Shown here: positions 1 to 8,439 of the stretch, piece after piece
Layout of the letters: each line of letters opens with the position of its first letter
Numbering within the stretch: the stretch's first letter is position 1
Assembly (NCBI GenBank): GCA_963575745.1
Contig: CAUYUJ010014174.1
Coordinates: 1-32,500, forward strand
Length of the DNA: 32,500 nucleotides
DNA from: Prorocentrum cordatum
Lineage: Eukaryota; Sar; Dinophyceae; Prorocentrales; Prorocentraceae
Reading direction: 5' to 3'
Notes under the pieces: generated by a model
Told to the model about the DNA's origin: nothing
Databases searched by the model: none
Seen by the model: only the letters and a program-made list of their open reading frames with translations
Program-made: the position numbers and the translations under genes

Positions 1-27
1 GCAACGCCGAGCTTGCGCACGCTTGGT
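1..27. repeat. Hairpin motif, copy 1 (cut by window edge)
   Basis: The right arm, TTGCGCACGCTTGGT at 13-27, is present. Only GCAAC of the left arm remains at the window start. The same hairpin recurs at 309-347 and 3930-3967, each time followed by a TTTCAGGTCC-like string. Confidence 0.5.
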
Positions 28-308
28 TTCAGGTCCCCTCGGATTTCTCTCGGTGATCTCCTGGGGCTCCTTGGGCCTTATTTGAAGCCCTTTGCATCAA
101 TGTCGGGGCCCTCTCGTGGCCTGAGGGGGGGGGGCCGAGATGAGCGCCGAGAAATCCACGCTGCTGTCGAGGTGGCGGCCCTCGCCCTCGACATCGGGGA
201 GGCCCTCTTGGGGCCCACCCTAGGGGTCCAAGACGGCTCCCAGAGGGTCCCAAGGGTGTTCCAAGAGAGCCCCACAAGGGCCCCAAGGGGGCTCCAGGAA
301 GGCCCGAC

Positions 309-347
309 ACCAAGCGTGTGCAACGCCCCGCTTGCATACGTTTTGTT
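309..347. repeat. Hairpin motif, copy 2
   Basis: The left arm ACCAAGCGTGTGCAAC (309-324) faces a diverged right arm (331-347) across a GC-rich loop. The motif is embedded in the GGGGCC-type tract and shared with 1-27 and 3930-3967. Confidence 0.5.
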
Positions 348-717
348 TCAGGTCCTTGTGGAGCTCTCTCGGGGCCCTCTTGGGGCTCTCTTGGGGCCAT
401 CTTAGAAGCTTCTTCGGGCGATGTCAGGCCCTCTTGGGGCCTGAAGAGCCTCGAGAGGGGCACAAAGAAATCCTCGCTGCTGTCAAGTTGGCGGCCTTCA
501 TCCTTGACATCGGGGACGCCCTCCTGGGGCCCTCTCGGGGCCTTCCCTGAGCCCCCATCGGGGCCCTCTTGGAGCCATCTTGGGGCCTTAGGAAGAGCTT
601 CAGATGGCCCCGAGAAGGCAGTCGAGTAGCTTATACAATTGGCTAGCTTGTTGCATAAGCTGGTTGGGCCCTGGGGGGTGGGCGGAAAAAGGGGGCTGCC
701 CCCCTGCTTCAGCCCAG

Positions 718-957
718 GTGAACGGCCTGTGGGACAACCTCATGCACGAGGATCCAGAGAAGGCCCAGAAGCTCAAGATGGAGTACACCATGACAGGCAA
801 CTTCCGTGAGTTCGAGTCGTGCGTCCGCACGCTCGTCAGGGAGATCGAGTACAGCGCGGAGGGCAAGGACCTCGAGCTGAACCACGACTGGTTCATCAGG
901 ACCCTCTGCAGCGCTGGTGTGAGCCGCGACGATGCCGAGGACTGCTGGGAGCACAAG
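718..957 (+). CDS. Exon A of unknown-function gene
   Basis: The exon begins after a pyrimidine-rich acceptor ending CAG at 715-717 and reads VNGLWDNLMHEDPEKA onward. It contains an amphipathic, charged sequence ending near DDAEDCWEHK. If splicing occurs at AAG|GC after 957, the frame continues in phase 0 into exon B. The alternative GT donor at 975 would leave two bases and put exon B out of frame, so the GC donor is preferred. In the unspliced frame translation stops at 976-978. An in-frame ATG at 604 lies in unlikely sequence upstream of the acceptor and another lies at 742. The true start is probably further upstream, outside what can be recognised here. Confidence 0.6.
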
Positions 958-1479
958 GCTCTGGCGGGCGCGTGGTAATCAGAAACCGATTGGCCCCGAG
1001 AGGGTTGCAAGGGGCTCTAGGGTGCTCGAGCGGGGCCGCAAGGGCACCAAGAGGGCCCAATGGGGTCCCCGAGAGGGTTTCAGGATAGCCCCAGACAGGT
1101 TCCACATAGGAAGGTGCCCGGAGGGCCCAAATAATGACCAAGGGGGCCCCGATGGGATCTCCAGGAGGACCCCAAGTCGGCCCCAATAGGCACAGGGCCC
1201 ATAGGGCCCCCGCGGTCGCATCTCGGGGTCGCCCTGGGTAGGGGTGGGGCTTAGGGGGTCCCTTCCTCCTCCTCCCCCTCCTCCTCCTCCTCCTCCTCTT
1301 GCTCTCGCTGCCCGCCCCTTCTCCGTGCCCAGAGTGCGGCATCGCGTCGTCACTTCCGAATCGGCGGTCAATCCGTCCATCCATCCATCCATCCTGGGGC
1401 CGCTTTCGACCGCGCGAAGCAGGTTTGGGGCGGCCTCGAGAGGGCCCCCATATAGGAGGGAGGATGGAAGAAACGGAGA

Positions 1480-1625
1480 GAGGAGGGAGGAGGAAGGAGG
1501 AGGAGGAGGAGTGAGAGGAGGAGGAGGAGGAAAAGTATGATGATGATGATGATGAGGAGGAGAAGGAGGAGGAGGAGGAGGAGGGAGGGGGGGGAGGAAT
1601 GGGGGGAGAGGGGGGGGGGGGAGGT
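1480..1625. repeat. GGA-rich microsatellite with GAT run
   Basis: A polypurine tract of GGA/GGAGG units has a short (GAT)n run at about 1536-1553 and G-runs at 1588-1621. It gives long meaningless frames on both strands. Confidence 0.8.
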
Positions 1626-1876
1626 GGACCCTGCCCCCCCGCGGCGCGGCAACGGGCAACTGGCAGGGCTCGAAACAAACCTTGGGGCTAGCGCCCCGAT
1701 TGTCGTCGAGATCGCGGCGCTAGCCCCATGTTATTTTTTCCCGAAGGGAAAGGGGGGGAGGAGGAGAAGGAGGAGGAGGAGGAGGAGGAGGAGGGAGGAG
1801 GGGGTGGGAAGAGGGGGGGATCACCACGCAGCCCCATGAGAGTCCCGCACAGCCCTCGGGCGTGAGGCCTTTAAGA

Positions 1877-1931
1877 CGGCTGCCGTGGCAAAACATGGCC
1901 CCTTAGGGGCCATGTTTTGCCACGGCAGCCG
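1877..1931. repeat. Perfect 27-bp hairpin in intron 1
   Basis: The arms 1877-1903 and 1905-1931 are perfect reverse complements around a single T at 1904. The centre reads GGCCCCTTAGGGGCC. Such a perfect, nearly loop-less palindrome in intronic DNA suggests a recent or recombination-maintained sequence, for example a miniature fold-back element. Confidence 0.85.
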
Positions 1932-2189
1932 CGTTGCAGTTGACGATGGGACATCTTGGCGATCATCGGTGGAGGAGGAGGGGGAACGAGGAGGATGAGG
2001 AGGAGGAGGAGGAGGAGGAGGAGGAGAGGGAGGAGGAGACCACCAGCAATTATGGGAAGGGCCCGACGCAGACCCAAGAAGGCCCCGAGAGAGCCCCAAG
2101 ATGAGACTGATGGGCCACATGGGGGGAAAGGGTAGCCTGGGGGCGCCTCGCCCTGCCTCGCATTCCCTTCCCCTTCCCCTTCCCTGCAG

Positions 2190-2918
2190 GTTGATGAGTT
2201 CGGCAACAGGCTGAAGGAGGTCGTCTGCCAGGGCGAGAGTTGCCTCGTCCTCAGCGGCATGCGCAGCAAGAAGCACAAGGAGGCGCTGAAGCTGTCCGTG
2301 ACAGGCTCGGGAAGGGCTCGGCCCGTCGACGCCGCCGAGGCCCAGGCGGTCTTCGCACAGCCGCTCCAGCGCTGCTCGAGGTTCGAGCGGGCTGGCTTGG
2401 AGCTGGGCTCGGCCGAGGAGCGCCGCGGCAGGTCGCGCTCGAGGCGCCGCCGTGGCGGCGGGTCGCATCGGCGTCGCAGCAGCGGCCGCGAGCGCGCCTC
2501 GCCGCCGCCGCCGTCTCGCGCGGCGTCTCGCCGCTCCGGCCTGGGCCCGTCGGCCCCGCGGCTCGAGGCCCCGACTCCTCCGCGCGCTGGCTGCTCGCAG
2601 AACGTGAGCTCGCAGCAGTCGGAGGAGGAGGAGGAGGAGCAGGAGGGGGACGCGGCTGCTGCGAGCCTCTCGGAGGACGACCGCGTGGCCGACGCCGTCT
2701 CGGCCTTCAGCGGCCGCCGCTCGGCTCGCAGCAGCCGCGCGCGGTCGACCCAGACGTCTGGGGCGGCCCACGCCATGGAGGTCGCCCACGCGCAGAAGAT
2801 CGAGATCTGGGAGGCCAGGTTCGCCGAGCTGCCGAGCCACTTCGGGGGGGCCGTGGACATGTGGAACGCCCAGGCCTGGATCGCGGAGTACTTGGAGGAG
2901 GTCGTGCTGTCGGAGCAG
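2190..2918 (+). CDS. Exon B: Arg/Ser-rich and acidic middle region
   Basis: The exon follows a long pyrimidine tract and CTGCAG (acceptor AG at 2188-2189) and begins VDEFGNRLKEVVCQGESC. About 50 ordered-looking residues are followed by a basic Arg/Ser-rich segment (around 2420-2540, RSRSRRRRGGGSHRRR-like). A Pro-rich stretch, an acidic run (SEEEEEEQEGD, about 2615-2655) and another Arg/Ser stretch come next. A more hydrophobic tail reads KIEIWEARFAELPSHFGG. Third codon positions are strongly G/C, as in exons A and D. Splicing at CAG|GC after 2918 keeps phase 0. Without splicing the frame stops at 2952-2954. The basic/acidic composition could suit a nucleic-acid or chromatin contact, but this is only inference. 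Confidence 0.65.
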
Positions 2919-2973
2919 GCCCCGCCGCCAACCAAATGCGGGGGGGTGGGATGAAGGGCGATGATAAGGCCGT

Positions 2974-3049
2974 GTTCCGTTGAAACCGTCCCGCACCCAT
3001 CCGAGGCCCCAAGAAGCCTCGGATGGGTTCGGGGAGGTTTCAGCGGAAC
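2974..3049. repeat. Imperfect 34-bp hairpin and partial repeats in intron 2
   Basis: Arms 2974-3007 and 3016-3049 pair with a few mismatches. Pieces of the right arm (CCTCGGATGGGTTCG) are then repeated directly at about 3053-3068 and 3082-3097, extending to 3120. Confidence 0.7.
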
Positions 3050-3129
3050 GCAGCCTCGGATGGGTTCGACGGTTCCCAAAAGGCCTCGGATGGGTTCGAG
3101 GCGTTCTAAGAGGCATCGAGGCGCAGTGC

Positions 3130-3168
3130 ATCGCGAACGCAGCCTCCTGTGGAGGCTGCGTTCGCGAT
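3130..3168. repeat. Perfect 18-bp hairpin in intron 2
   Basis: Arms 3130-3147 and 3151-3168 are perfect reverse complements around the loop TGT (3148-3150). It lies directly after the imperfect hairpin and its partial repeats, within the inferred intron 2919-3654. Confidence 0.8.
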
Positions 3169-3654
3169 CACTGCTGCATCGCTGCAGCCTCCGACCCAGC
3201 CCACTGGAAGTTGCCCCAGCGCGACGCGCGCTACTTTTGTTTGCAGCCCCTTCCATCCTCGGCCCCTCCCCTCATGCACCGTTTCCCCGACGCCCCAAAC
3301 CTTCGCGTCCTCCTCCAACCCCTTCGGCACCCCCGCCCCTCGCCCAGCGTGCCCCCCCCCCCCCATCGGGCCGCCGGCGGATCGCGCGGCCTCGAACGCG
3401 ACGGCGAGCCTGAGGAGGAATGAGGCGGATGGCAACGAGGACGAGCAGGGGCAGAGGTGGGGGGAGGGGGCGCGGCAGCTGGATTGAGGCAGCGAAGGAG
3501 GATGCGGGACGATGAGACAGACCAGGGGGGCGAGGTTTGGCCACGGCGGGGAGGGGGTGACTGCGTGGGCGATGCCCGACCGACGCAGAGAAATGGGAAG
3601 GATTGTTGGGCACTGGGGGCGCTCGGTGGCGCGGGCCGCTCGTCGCACCCCCAG

Positions 3655-3750
3655 GCGGACGGGGTGTGCATCATCGAGTGGCTGGAGACCCAGATCGCGG
3701 AGATTGGCAAGGAGGAGCCCTGCGCGGGAGTGTTGGCCAGGCGTAGGATG
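3655..3750 (+). CDS. Exon C: short exon
   Basis: The acceptor CCCCCAG ends at 3654. The exon reads ADGVCIIEWLETQIAEIGKE and ends ...LARRRM before a canonical GT donor (GTAATG at 3751). Both ends are phase 0, so it joins the flanking exons without a frameshift. A GC donor after 3740 was considered but would break the frame with exon D. At 32 codons it is short, so its support rests on phase agreement and the protein-like amphipathic sequence. Confidence 0.5.
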
Positions 3751-3829
3751 GTAATGGTTGGAGAGGGGTTGGTGGCTTATGAGGGGGACGTTGGGGGATG
3801 TGGCTTTCCTGGGGCCGCCTTGGGCCACT

Positions 3830-4025
3830 AAGAGGTTCCGAGAGAGCCCCAAACGGGCCTGAAGAGAGCTCCGCGAGGGCCCCGAGAGCCCTATTCGATC
3901 CCTCTCGGAAGGCCCGAAGGGGGCCCAAGACCAAGCGTGTGCAACATCCCGCTTGCGCGCGCTTGGTTTCAGGTCCCCTTGGGGCCCTCTTGGGTCTCTT
4001 GGGCTCCTCTTGGACCCCCATTGGG
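3830..4025. repeat. GGGGCC-type tract with hairpin copy 3 in intron 3
   Basis: The same degenerate GGGGCC-type sequence as 1-600 fills most of inferred intron 3. It contains the shared hairpin, with arms 3930-3944 and 3953-3967 pairing at 13 of 15 positions. This shows the tract and hairpin travel together. Confidence 0.65.
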
Positions 4026-4067
4026 CGGGCTCGGTCGACGGCGACGTGCCCCTCCCTCTCCGCCCAG

Positions 4068-4268
4068 GAGCGCGTCGCTCGTCTGAACTTGCCCGACTGC
4101 TTGTCCAGGCTCAAGAAGGCCAAGGAGAATCTGGACAAGCTGCGTGAGCACACGCAGAAGTGGGACGAGGGCCTCGACTTCGGCCAGGAGAGGAGTGCGA
4201 TCAGTCGGCGCGTGCAGGAGTGGAGGGAGGAGGTGAGGCGCTTCCGCCGCCACGAGACTGGCTTGCAG
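4068..4268 (+). CDS. Exon D: coiled-coil-like segment
   Basis: The acceptor CGCCCAG ends at 4067. The exon reads ERVARLNLPDCLSRLKKAKE and continues through a strongly charged helix-forming region with leucines at roughly heptad spacing, suggesting a short coiled coil. It ends HETGLQ at CAG|GC (4268), phase 0. Downstream of 4268 the frame stays open but becomes Gly/Arg-rich low complexity, consistent with intron. An exon end here is therefore preferred. Confidence 0.55.
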
Positions 4269-4539
4269 GCGCGCTCGGAGGGGGCGGAGGGAGGGCGGGG
4301 GTCGACAAGGGAGACGGGGGCGGCGGGCAGTGGAGGCGCTCCAAGGGGGGGCGGCGGCGAGGGGCGGCGTGGGAGTCGGCAGTTCCTCGAGGAAGGATGC
4401 AGACGAGGGGAGGGGGCAGAGGCGCGGGTGGACCGCGCGGTCATGCCCCCGTCGCCGCCGCCCGCCGCCCCCCCGCAGGGCCCCCCCTGCCTTCGCCCTG
4501 CACCGTGTCCCCCCGCCCCAAGTTGTAAACCTGCCCGAG

Positions 4540-5562
4540 GCTATCGTGGCCAAGAAGCGCCTGGAGAAGAGCGGGCTCTCGCGCGAGTGGAGGTTCGTGA
4601 GGGACAAGATCAGGTCGTACCTGATTGGCAAGAGGCTGCCAGACGCCGTGGCGATGATATCGGCGAACACCTTGAACGACTTGGGCATGCCATCGAACGA
4701 GTACGGATTGAAGATTGAGTACAATGTGGTTGCAGACCACCCTGCGGACAACATCAGCGTGAACACATTCCTGGAGCCGTTCATCATCAGGAAGCCGCAG
4801 GACGTGGATAAGGCCTCCAGGGACATCTTCCAGCAGACGTTCGCGAACATGTACGAGGAGCAGGACAAGCCCATGGCGGCCAAAATGACAGAGGTGAGAG
4901 ACTACATGCGGAAGAATGACTTGGGATCGGCTTGGGGGACCCTGGACTACACGCCGAGTTTCTGCTTCAAGCTCGACGGCGAAGATGGCGATGTTTCGAC
5001 TGAACCACTGGGCGGGCTCCGCATGGCCGTATATGGGCGCAGCACTGGGGAGTGGAAGACTGAAAAGACCACGCTGCCATGGTCTCAGTGCCCGATCTTC
5101 GTCCAGCAGTTCAGTGGTCTCTCGATGGTGGTGGTCGTAGATCCTGAGTGGGTCTCAAAAAATCTTGATTTCAACGGGCTGCTGGAGAACGCCGAGTCTG
5201 GGGCGCTCTACAAGCATCGGTCGTGCTTGCTCGAGGCGGGCAGCGCTGTGTACGTGCCGATGGGTTACGTGCCGTTCTTGATCCCCATCGCGGCCAGCAT
5301 CGACTGGAAGAGCAAGAAGCCCAACCTCAAGGAGTCCAAGCGCGGCGCCGAGGTGAAGCACCTGGCCAGCTACGGCATCAGCTACTTCTTGGAGGACCGC
5401 GTCCGCGAGAAGTCGCCTGCGGGCGCTCTCGCAGCCGCGGCCGCCGCGTGGGTCGCGGCCAAGACGACGCAGCTCCCGAAGTCGTTCAAGGCCAACTCCG
5501 ACATGGACGCCTGGTTCGACGCCTGCGGCCAGGGTGCAGCTCGCGGCGACATGGTCGACTAG
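4540..5562 (+). CDS. Exon E: conserved-looking C-terminal domain and stop
   Basis: This is the longest exon, 340 codons plus stop. It starts AIVAKKRLEKSGLSREWRFV and ends GDMVD with TAG at 5560-5562. Two acceptors are possible: AG at 4538-4539 keeps phase 0 with exon D, while AG at 4521-4522 has a better pyrimidine tract but the wrong phase for exon D as drawn. The sequence looks globular throughout, with aromatic and hydrophobic strands. One segment (about 5225-5300, LLEAGSAVYVPMGYVPFLI) resembles the turn-and-strand of cupin or JmjC-type beta barrels. No metal-binding His/Asp triad is visible, so no enzymatic activity is claimed. The C-terminal part contains an Ala run (about 5425-5455). 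It is probably a lineage-specific protein. Confidence 0.75.
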   Translation, partial: AIVAKKRLEKSGLSREWRFVRDKIRSYLIGKRLPDAVAMISANTLNDLGMPSNEYGLKIEYNVVADHPADNISVNTFLEPFIIRKPQDVDKASRDIFQQTFANMYEEQDKPMAAKMTEVRDYMRKNDLGSAWGTLDYTPSFCFKLDGEDGDVSTEPLGGLRMAVYGRSTGEWKTEKTTLPWSQCPIFVQQFSGLSMVVVVDPEWVSKNLDFNGLLENAESGALYKHRSCLLEAGSAVYVPMGYVPFLIPIAASIDWKSKKPNLKESKRGAEVKHLASYGISYFLEDRVREKSPAGALAAAAAAWVAAKTTQLPKSFKANSDMDAWFDACGQGAARGDMVD

Positions 5563-5581
5563 GTGTCCCGTTCTCGCAACA

Positions 5582-5672
5582 CGTTCCGTGCTTTTCGTTT
5601 GTCGGTCAGCGCGGCCATTCCCGCCAGAGTGGAATGACCGCGCGCTGGCCGACAAACGAAAAGCACGGAACG
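5582..5672. repeat. Long hairpin just downstream of the gene
   Basis: Arms 5582-5621 and 5631-5672 pair almost completely, with one mismatch and a short bulge, around a 9-nt loop. It starts about 20 bases after the stop codon of exon E, so in the transcript it would sit at the start of the 3' UTR. It may be a mobile fold-back, or may affect RNA 3' processing; the sequence cannot decide. Confidence 0.85.
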
Positions 5673-5699
5673 CCTGTCGAGCACAAGGTTGGCCCCCGC

Positions 5700-7215
5700 T
5701 GAACATGGGGGCGATTCTTTTGCTTGGGATGTGAGTACGTGTACTCGGAGTCCCGTGGGCCGCGCCGCCAGCGCGGCGAGGATTCGCATGGATGTTGGAT
5801 CATCCAACTCTTGACTGTTGAAAAGGGTGGTCCCTCCCGACCGTGCTCGGGAGCGGGTGTTACCGGTGGGGCCCATCATATCTCCATCTGCCGTGCCGTG
5901 GACCGCACATTTTCGTCTTCTGGCCCCCCTCTTCCGCCAAAATCCCCCGCCCGAGGCCGCGCCAATCCCCTTCCCCTGCGGCGGCAAGCAAGGGGCGCGA
6001 AGAAACCGCTCGCAACGCACCTGAGTCGCCCAGCCCACCGAGGCTGGACGATTCAGGGCAATCAACTTAAGGTAACTGCTGGTCGTCGTATCCCCACCTC
6101 CCCTTTTCCCTCATTGTGCCTGCCCACTCCTCGCTCGCCTCCTCCGTGGATCAGCCCAGCCCTCCCTGTCCCTGCTTGCCCCTCCTTCCCTGCCCCTGCC
6201 CACCCTTGTCCCCGCCCCGCGGAGCGAGCCGCTCTTCTCCACTTCCTCAGTGGGTCAGCCCGCCCTCGCCCCTCAAGGGATGGCCGAACCAATCAGGGAC
6301 ACCCGTCTCTCTCCTTCCCCCATCTTCGCCTCAAATGCCTTTCGCCTCCTCACCGTTGACGCCCTCTCCTCCTTCCAACGCGCCCTTCGGCTTCCCCTCC
6401 GCCCCCCTCGCGACCCCGCTTGCCTGCCTCTGTCGCTCCTCGGTCGCCCCGTCCTCCTCCCGCCCTCAGCCCTCCCAACCAGGCCGCGTTGGCTCAAGGC
6501 TGCAGCTGCGCCCAGTTATGCGGGCGCGCGCCGAGATGGAGCTGGCGTTAAGAGCTAGTTGCTTCTCGTGCGCCTAATCCCGCGCGAGCCTCCTGGGCAC
6601 GCGCGCGCGGTGGATATCGCGTGTTGGGCCCGTGATCCCTCGTCTATTCGAGGTTGGGTAGGCGGGCCGCCCGAAGTACGACGTCAGGGTAAAGACGTCG
6701 GTTGGGCACTCGACTGCAATCGTGTTGTCGGAGTGGTGCGACGGCGCGTTCGCTTAGAGCGTGGCGGATCATGGACTTCTTGGTATGCCTGGATGCTTCC
6801 GTCTTGCGCGAGGGCGGGGGGTGTTTGTGCTCGCTTGCCAGTGCTCCTTGGGTTCGTGTCCTGTGCACTTTGGCCGCTGCGCGGGCCTGGTTAGCGCTTG
6901 TTTTTGTTTCGTGGTTGGGTGCGCACGGGAGATGCGTTCGCCCCCTTCGTTCTGTCATCGCGAGGCAGCTTGGTTGGGCGCGCTGGCCGCGCCATTTCGC
7001 TCTGCGCGCGCCCGCGTGCAGCCGAAAATCTGCAGAGTTGATTTGTCGGCGCGTCGGCAACAGTTGCAATTTCGATGGGCGCTGCGATGGCTCGTTACGT
7101 CTTCTGCGACGCCCTCGGGGGCGCGCGGGCTCTGCGTCGCTTCGCCTGGTGACCTCGCCACGCGCGGGCAGTCCTCGCGCGAGCCTCGCGCGGGATTCCT
7201 TGAGGGCGCAGTTGT
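5700..7215. other. Gene-poor spacer
   Basis: No credible exon, RNA gene or tandem array was recognised. 5940-6480 is pyrimidine-rich (C and CT runs). 6540-7200 is GC-rich with overlapping open frames on both strands rich in Arg, Cys and Trp, typical of non-coding GC-rich DNA. Confidence 0.5.
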
Positions 7216-7249
7216 CACCCCAGCGCTCCTCGCCAGGCCCTTACATCCT

Positions 7250-7390
7250 GAAGCCTCTTGGGGCTCCCAGGGGGGATGCCAAACCTGTGGCCGTTTGGGC
7301 CTCCCCAAATGGAGGGGGGGGGCACAAGAGCAGGAATAATCAACGAATCGACACCGGATGTGGATTAACTTGACACGTTCTGATAGGCGG
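7250..7390. repeat. Macro-repeat core, copy 1
   Basis: The core runs from CTTGGGGCTCCCAGG through a G-run to a conserved segment starting GAATCGACACCGGATGTGG at 7345 and ending TTGACACGTTCTGATAG. It is followed by a CCTCCTGGGG-type tract. The same core occurs 631 bases later and 931 bases later. Confidence 0.8.
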
Positions 7391-7540
7391 CCTCTTGGGG
7401 CCTCCTGGGAGCCTCCTGGGAATCTCCTGGGGACCCCTGGGGCCTGTCCTGGGCGTCCTGCGGCCTCCTGGAGCTTTCTGGGGCCTCCCCATCCTCCTGC
7501 CTGCTCCCTCATGCAAATCATCCGCCTCCTCCTCCCTTCC

Positions 7541-7590
7541 ATCTCCTCCTCCTCCTCCTCCTCCTCCTCCTCCTCCTCCTCCTCCTCCAC
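7541..7590. repeat. (CCT)n microsatellite
   Basis: An almost pure run of TCC/CTC triplets lies between the macro-repeat and the first 64-bp repeat units. Confidence 0.9.
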
Positions 7591-7607
7591 CTCCTCTTCA
7601 TCCCGAA

Positions 7608-7795
7608 CGGCATCTCGGAGCCTAGAGTTGCGAGGATGTCTCCAGCGTAACGGGCTGGACCACCTCGCGCGCGGCATCTCGGACCCCAGAGTTGCGACGA
7701 TTTCTCGGGCAAACGTGCTGCGAGGAAGTCTCAGGCGAAACGGGCCGGACCACCTCGAGCGCGGCGTCTCAGAGCTCCGAGTTGCGGGGGCCTCC
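7608..7795. repeat. Diverged 64-bp repeat units, first block
   Basis: About three diverged copies of the unit containing GAGGATGTCTCAGGCGAAAC and GGACCACCTCGCGC. They are separated from the main array at 8440-8965 by the second and third macro-repeat cores. Confidence 0.7.
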
Positions 7796-7880
7796 TGGGG
7801 CCTCCTGGGACCTCCTGGTGACCTCCTGGGGCTTCCTCCTGGGCCTCCTGTGGCCTCCTGGACCCCACCTGGGGCTTCCT

Positions 7881-8021
7881 GAAACTTCTTGGGGCTCCCA
7901 GGGGGGATATCTAACCTGTGGCCGTTTGGGCCTCTCCAAATGGAGGGGGGGGGCACAAGAGCAGGAATAATCAACGAATCGACACCGGATGTGGATTAAC
8001 TTGACACGTTCTGATAGGCGG
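7881..8021. repeat. Macro-repeat core, copy 2
   Basis: Nearly identical to the copy at 7250-7390, with the conserved GAATCGACACC segment starting at 7976. It is again followed by CCTCCTGGGG-type units. Confidence 0.8.
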
Positions 8022-8180
8022 CCTCCTGGGGCCTCCTGGGAGCCTCCTGGGAATCTCCTGGAGACCCCTGGGGCCTGTCCTTGGCGTCCTGCGGCCTCCT
8101 GGTGCCTCCTGGGGCCTCCTGGGGACCTCCTGGAGCTTCCTCCTGGGCCTCCTGTGGCCTCGTGAACTCCACCTGAGGTT

Positions 8181-8321
8181 TCCTAAAGCCTCTTGGGGCT
8201 CCCAGGGGGGATATCTAACCTGTGGCCGCTTGGGCCCCTCAAAATGATGGAGGGGGGAGAGCAGGAAAAATCAACGAATCGACACCGGATGTGTATTAAC
8301 TTGACACGTTCTGATATAGGG
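8181..8321. repeat. Macro-repeat core, copy 3
   Basis: The third copy has its conserved segment starting at 8276, exactly 300 bases after copy 2. It carries small differences, including loss of part of the G-run. Confidence 0.8.
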
Positions 8322-8439
8322 CCTCCTGGGGCCTCCTGGGAGCCTCCTGGGAATCTCCTGGGGGGCCCTGGGGCCTGTCCTGGGCGTCCTGCGGCCTCCT
8401 GGACCTCTCTGGGGCCTCCTGAGGCTGGGCGCCCAGGCT

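Larger units (their letters stand above)
1..600. repeat. GGGGCC-type degenerate minisatellite tract
   Basis: The stretch is built from short degenerate units of the GGGGCCCTCTTGGGG kind, with frequent runs of CCCCNNNGGGG. Long open frames exist on both strands, but they are only Gly/Pro/Leu/Ser-rich translations of the repeat. The same sequence type recurs at about 980-1200, 3830-4025 and 32240-32500. It lies upstream of the first recognisable exon and may be intronic or intergenic. Confidence 0.7.
958..2189 (+). other. Intron 1 of the gene
   Basis: This inferred intron contains GGGGCC-type repeats (about 980-1200), a CCT tract (1262-1300), GGA-rich tracts (1480-1625, 1755-1812, 1965-2038) and a perfect hairpin (1877-1931). 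It ends in a long pyrimidine run before CTGCAG. No further exon was recognised inside it. Confidence 0.5.
718..5562 (+). other. Five-exon protein gene, 5' end incomplete, function unknown
   Basis: Five coding segments can be joined in one phase: 718-957, 2190-2918, 3655-3750, 4068-4268 and about 4540-5562. Together they code for roughly 762 residues. All joins are in phase 0. The inferred donors are GC, GC, GT and GC, the acceptors are AG followed by G, and most are preceded by C/T-rich tracts. This matches the known dinoflagellate habit of using GC donors and AG|G boundaries. The product has a charged N-terminal part, an Arg/Ser-rich and acidic middle, a coiled-coil-like segment and a globular C-terminal region. 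I recognise no described family. Introns carry GGGGCC-type repeats, GGA/CCT tracts and hairpins. Exon choice is inference, supported by phase agreement and protein-like composition. Confidence 0.6.

Noticed and set aside
975-980. GT donor at the end of exon A
   Set aside because: It leaves two bases and puts exon B out of frame, whereas the GC donor after 957 keeps phase 0.
896-1678. Long minus-strand ORFs rich in Pro and Ser over 896-1678
   Set aside because: They are translations of GGA/CCT microsatellite and GGGGCC-type repeats, present in several frames at once, with no domain-like sequence.
1821-3256. Minus-strand ORFs of 436 and 461 codons
   Set aside because: They overlap exon B and its flanking intron hairpins and GGA tracts. 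Composition is Arg/Ala/Pro-rich shadow of the G/C-biased plus-strand exon.
6702-7373. Plus-strand ORFs in the GC-rich spacer
   Set aside because: Two overlapping frames are equally open, with Arg/Cys/Trp/Ala-rich text and no recognisable motif, and the frames run into the macro-repeat.
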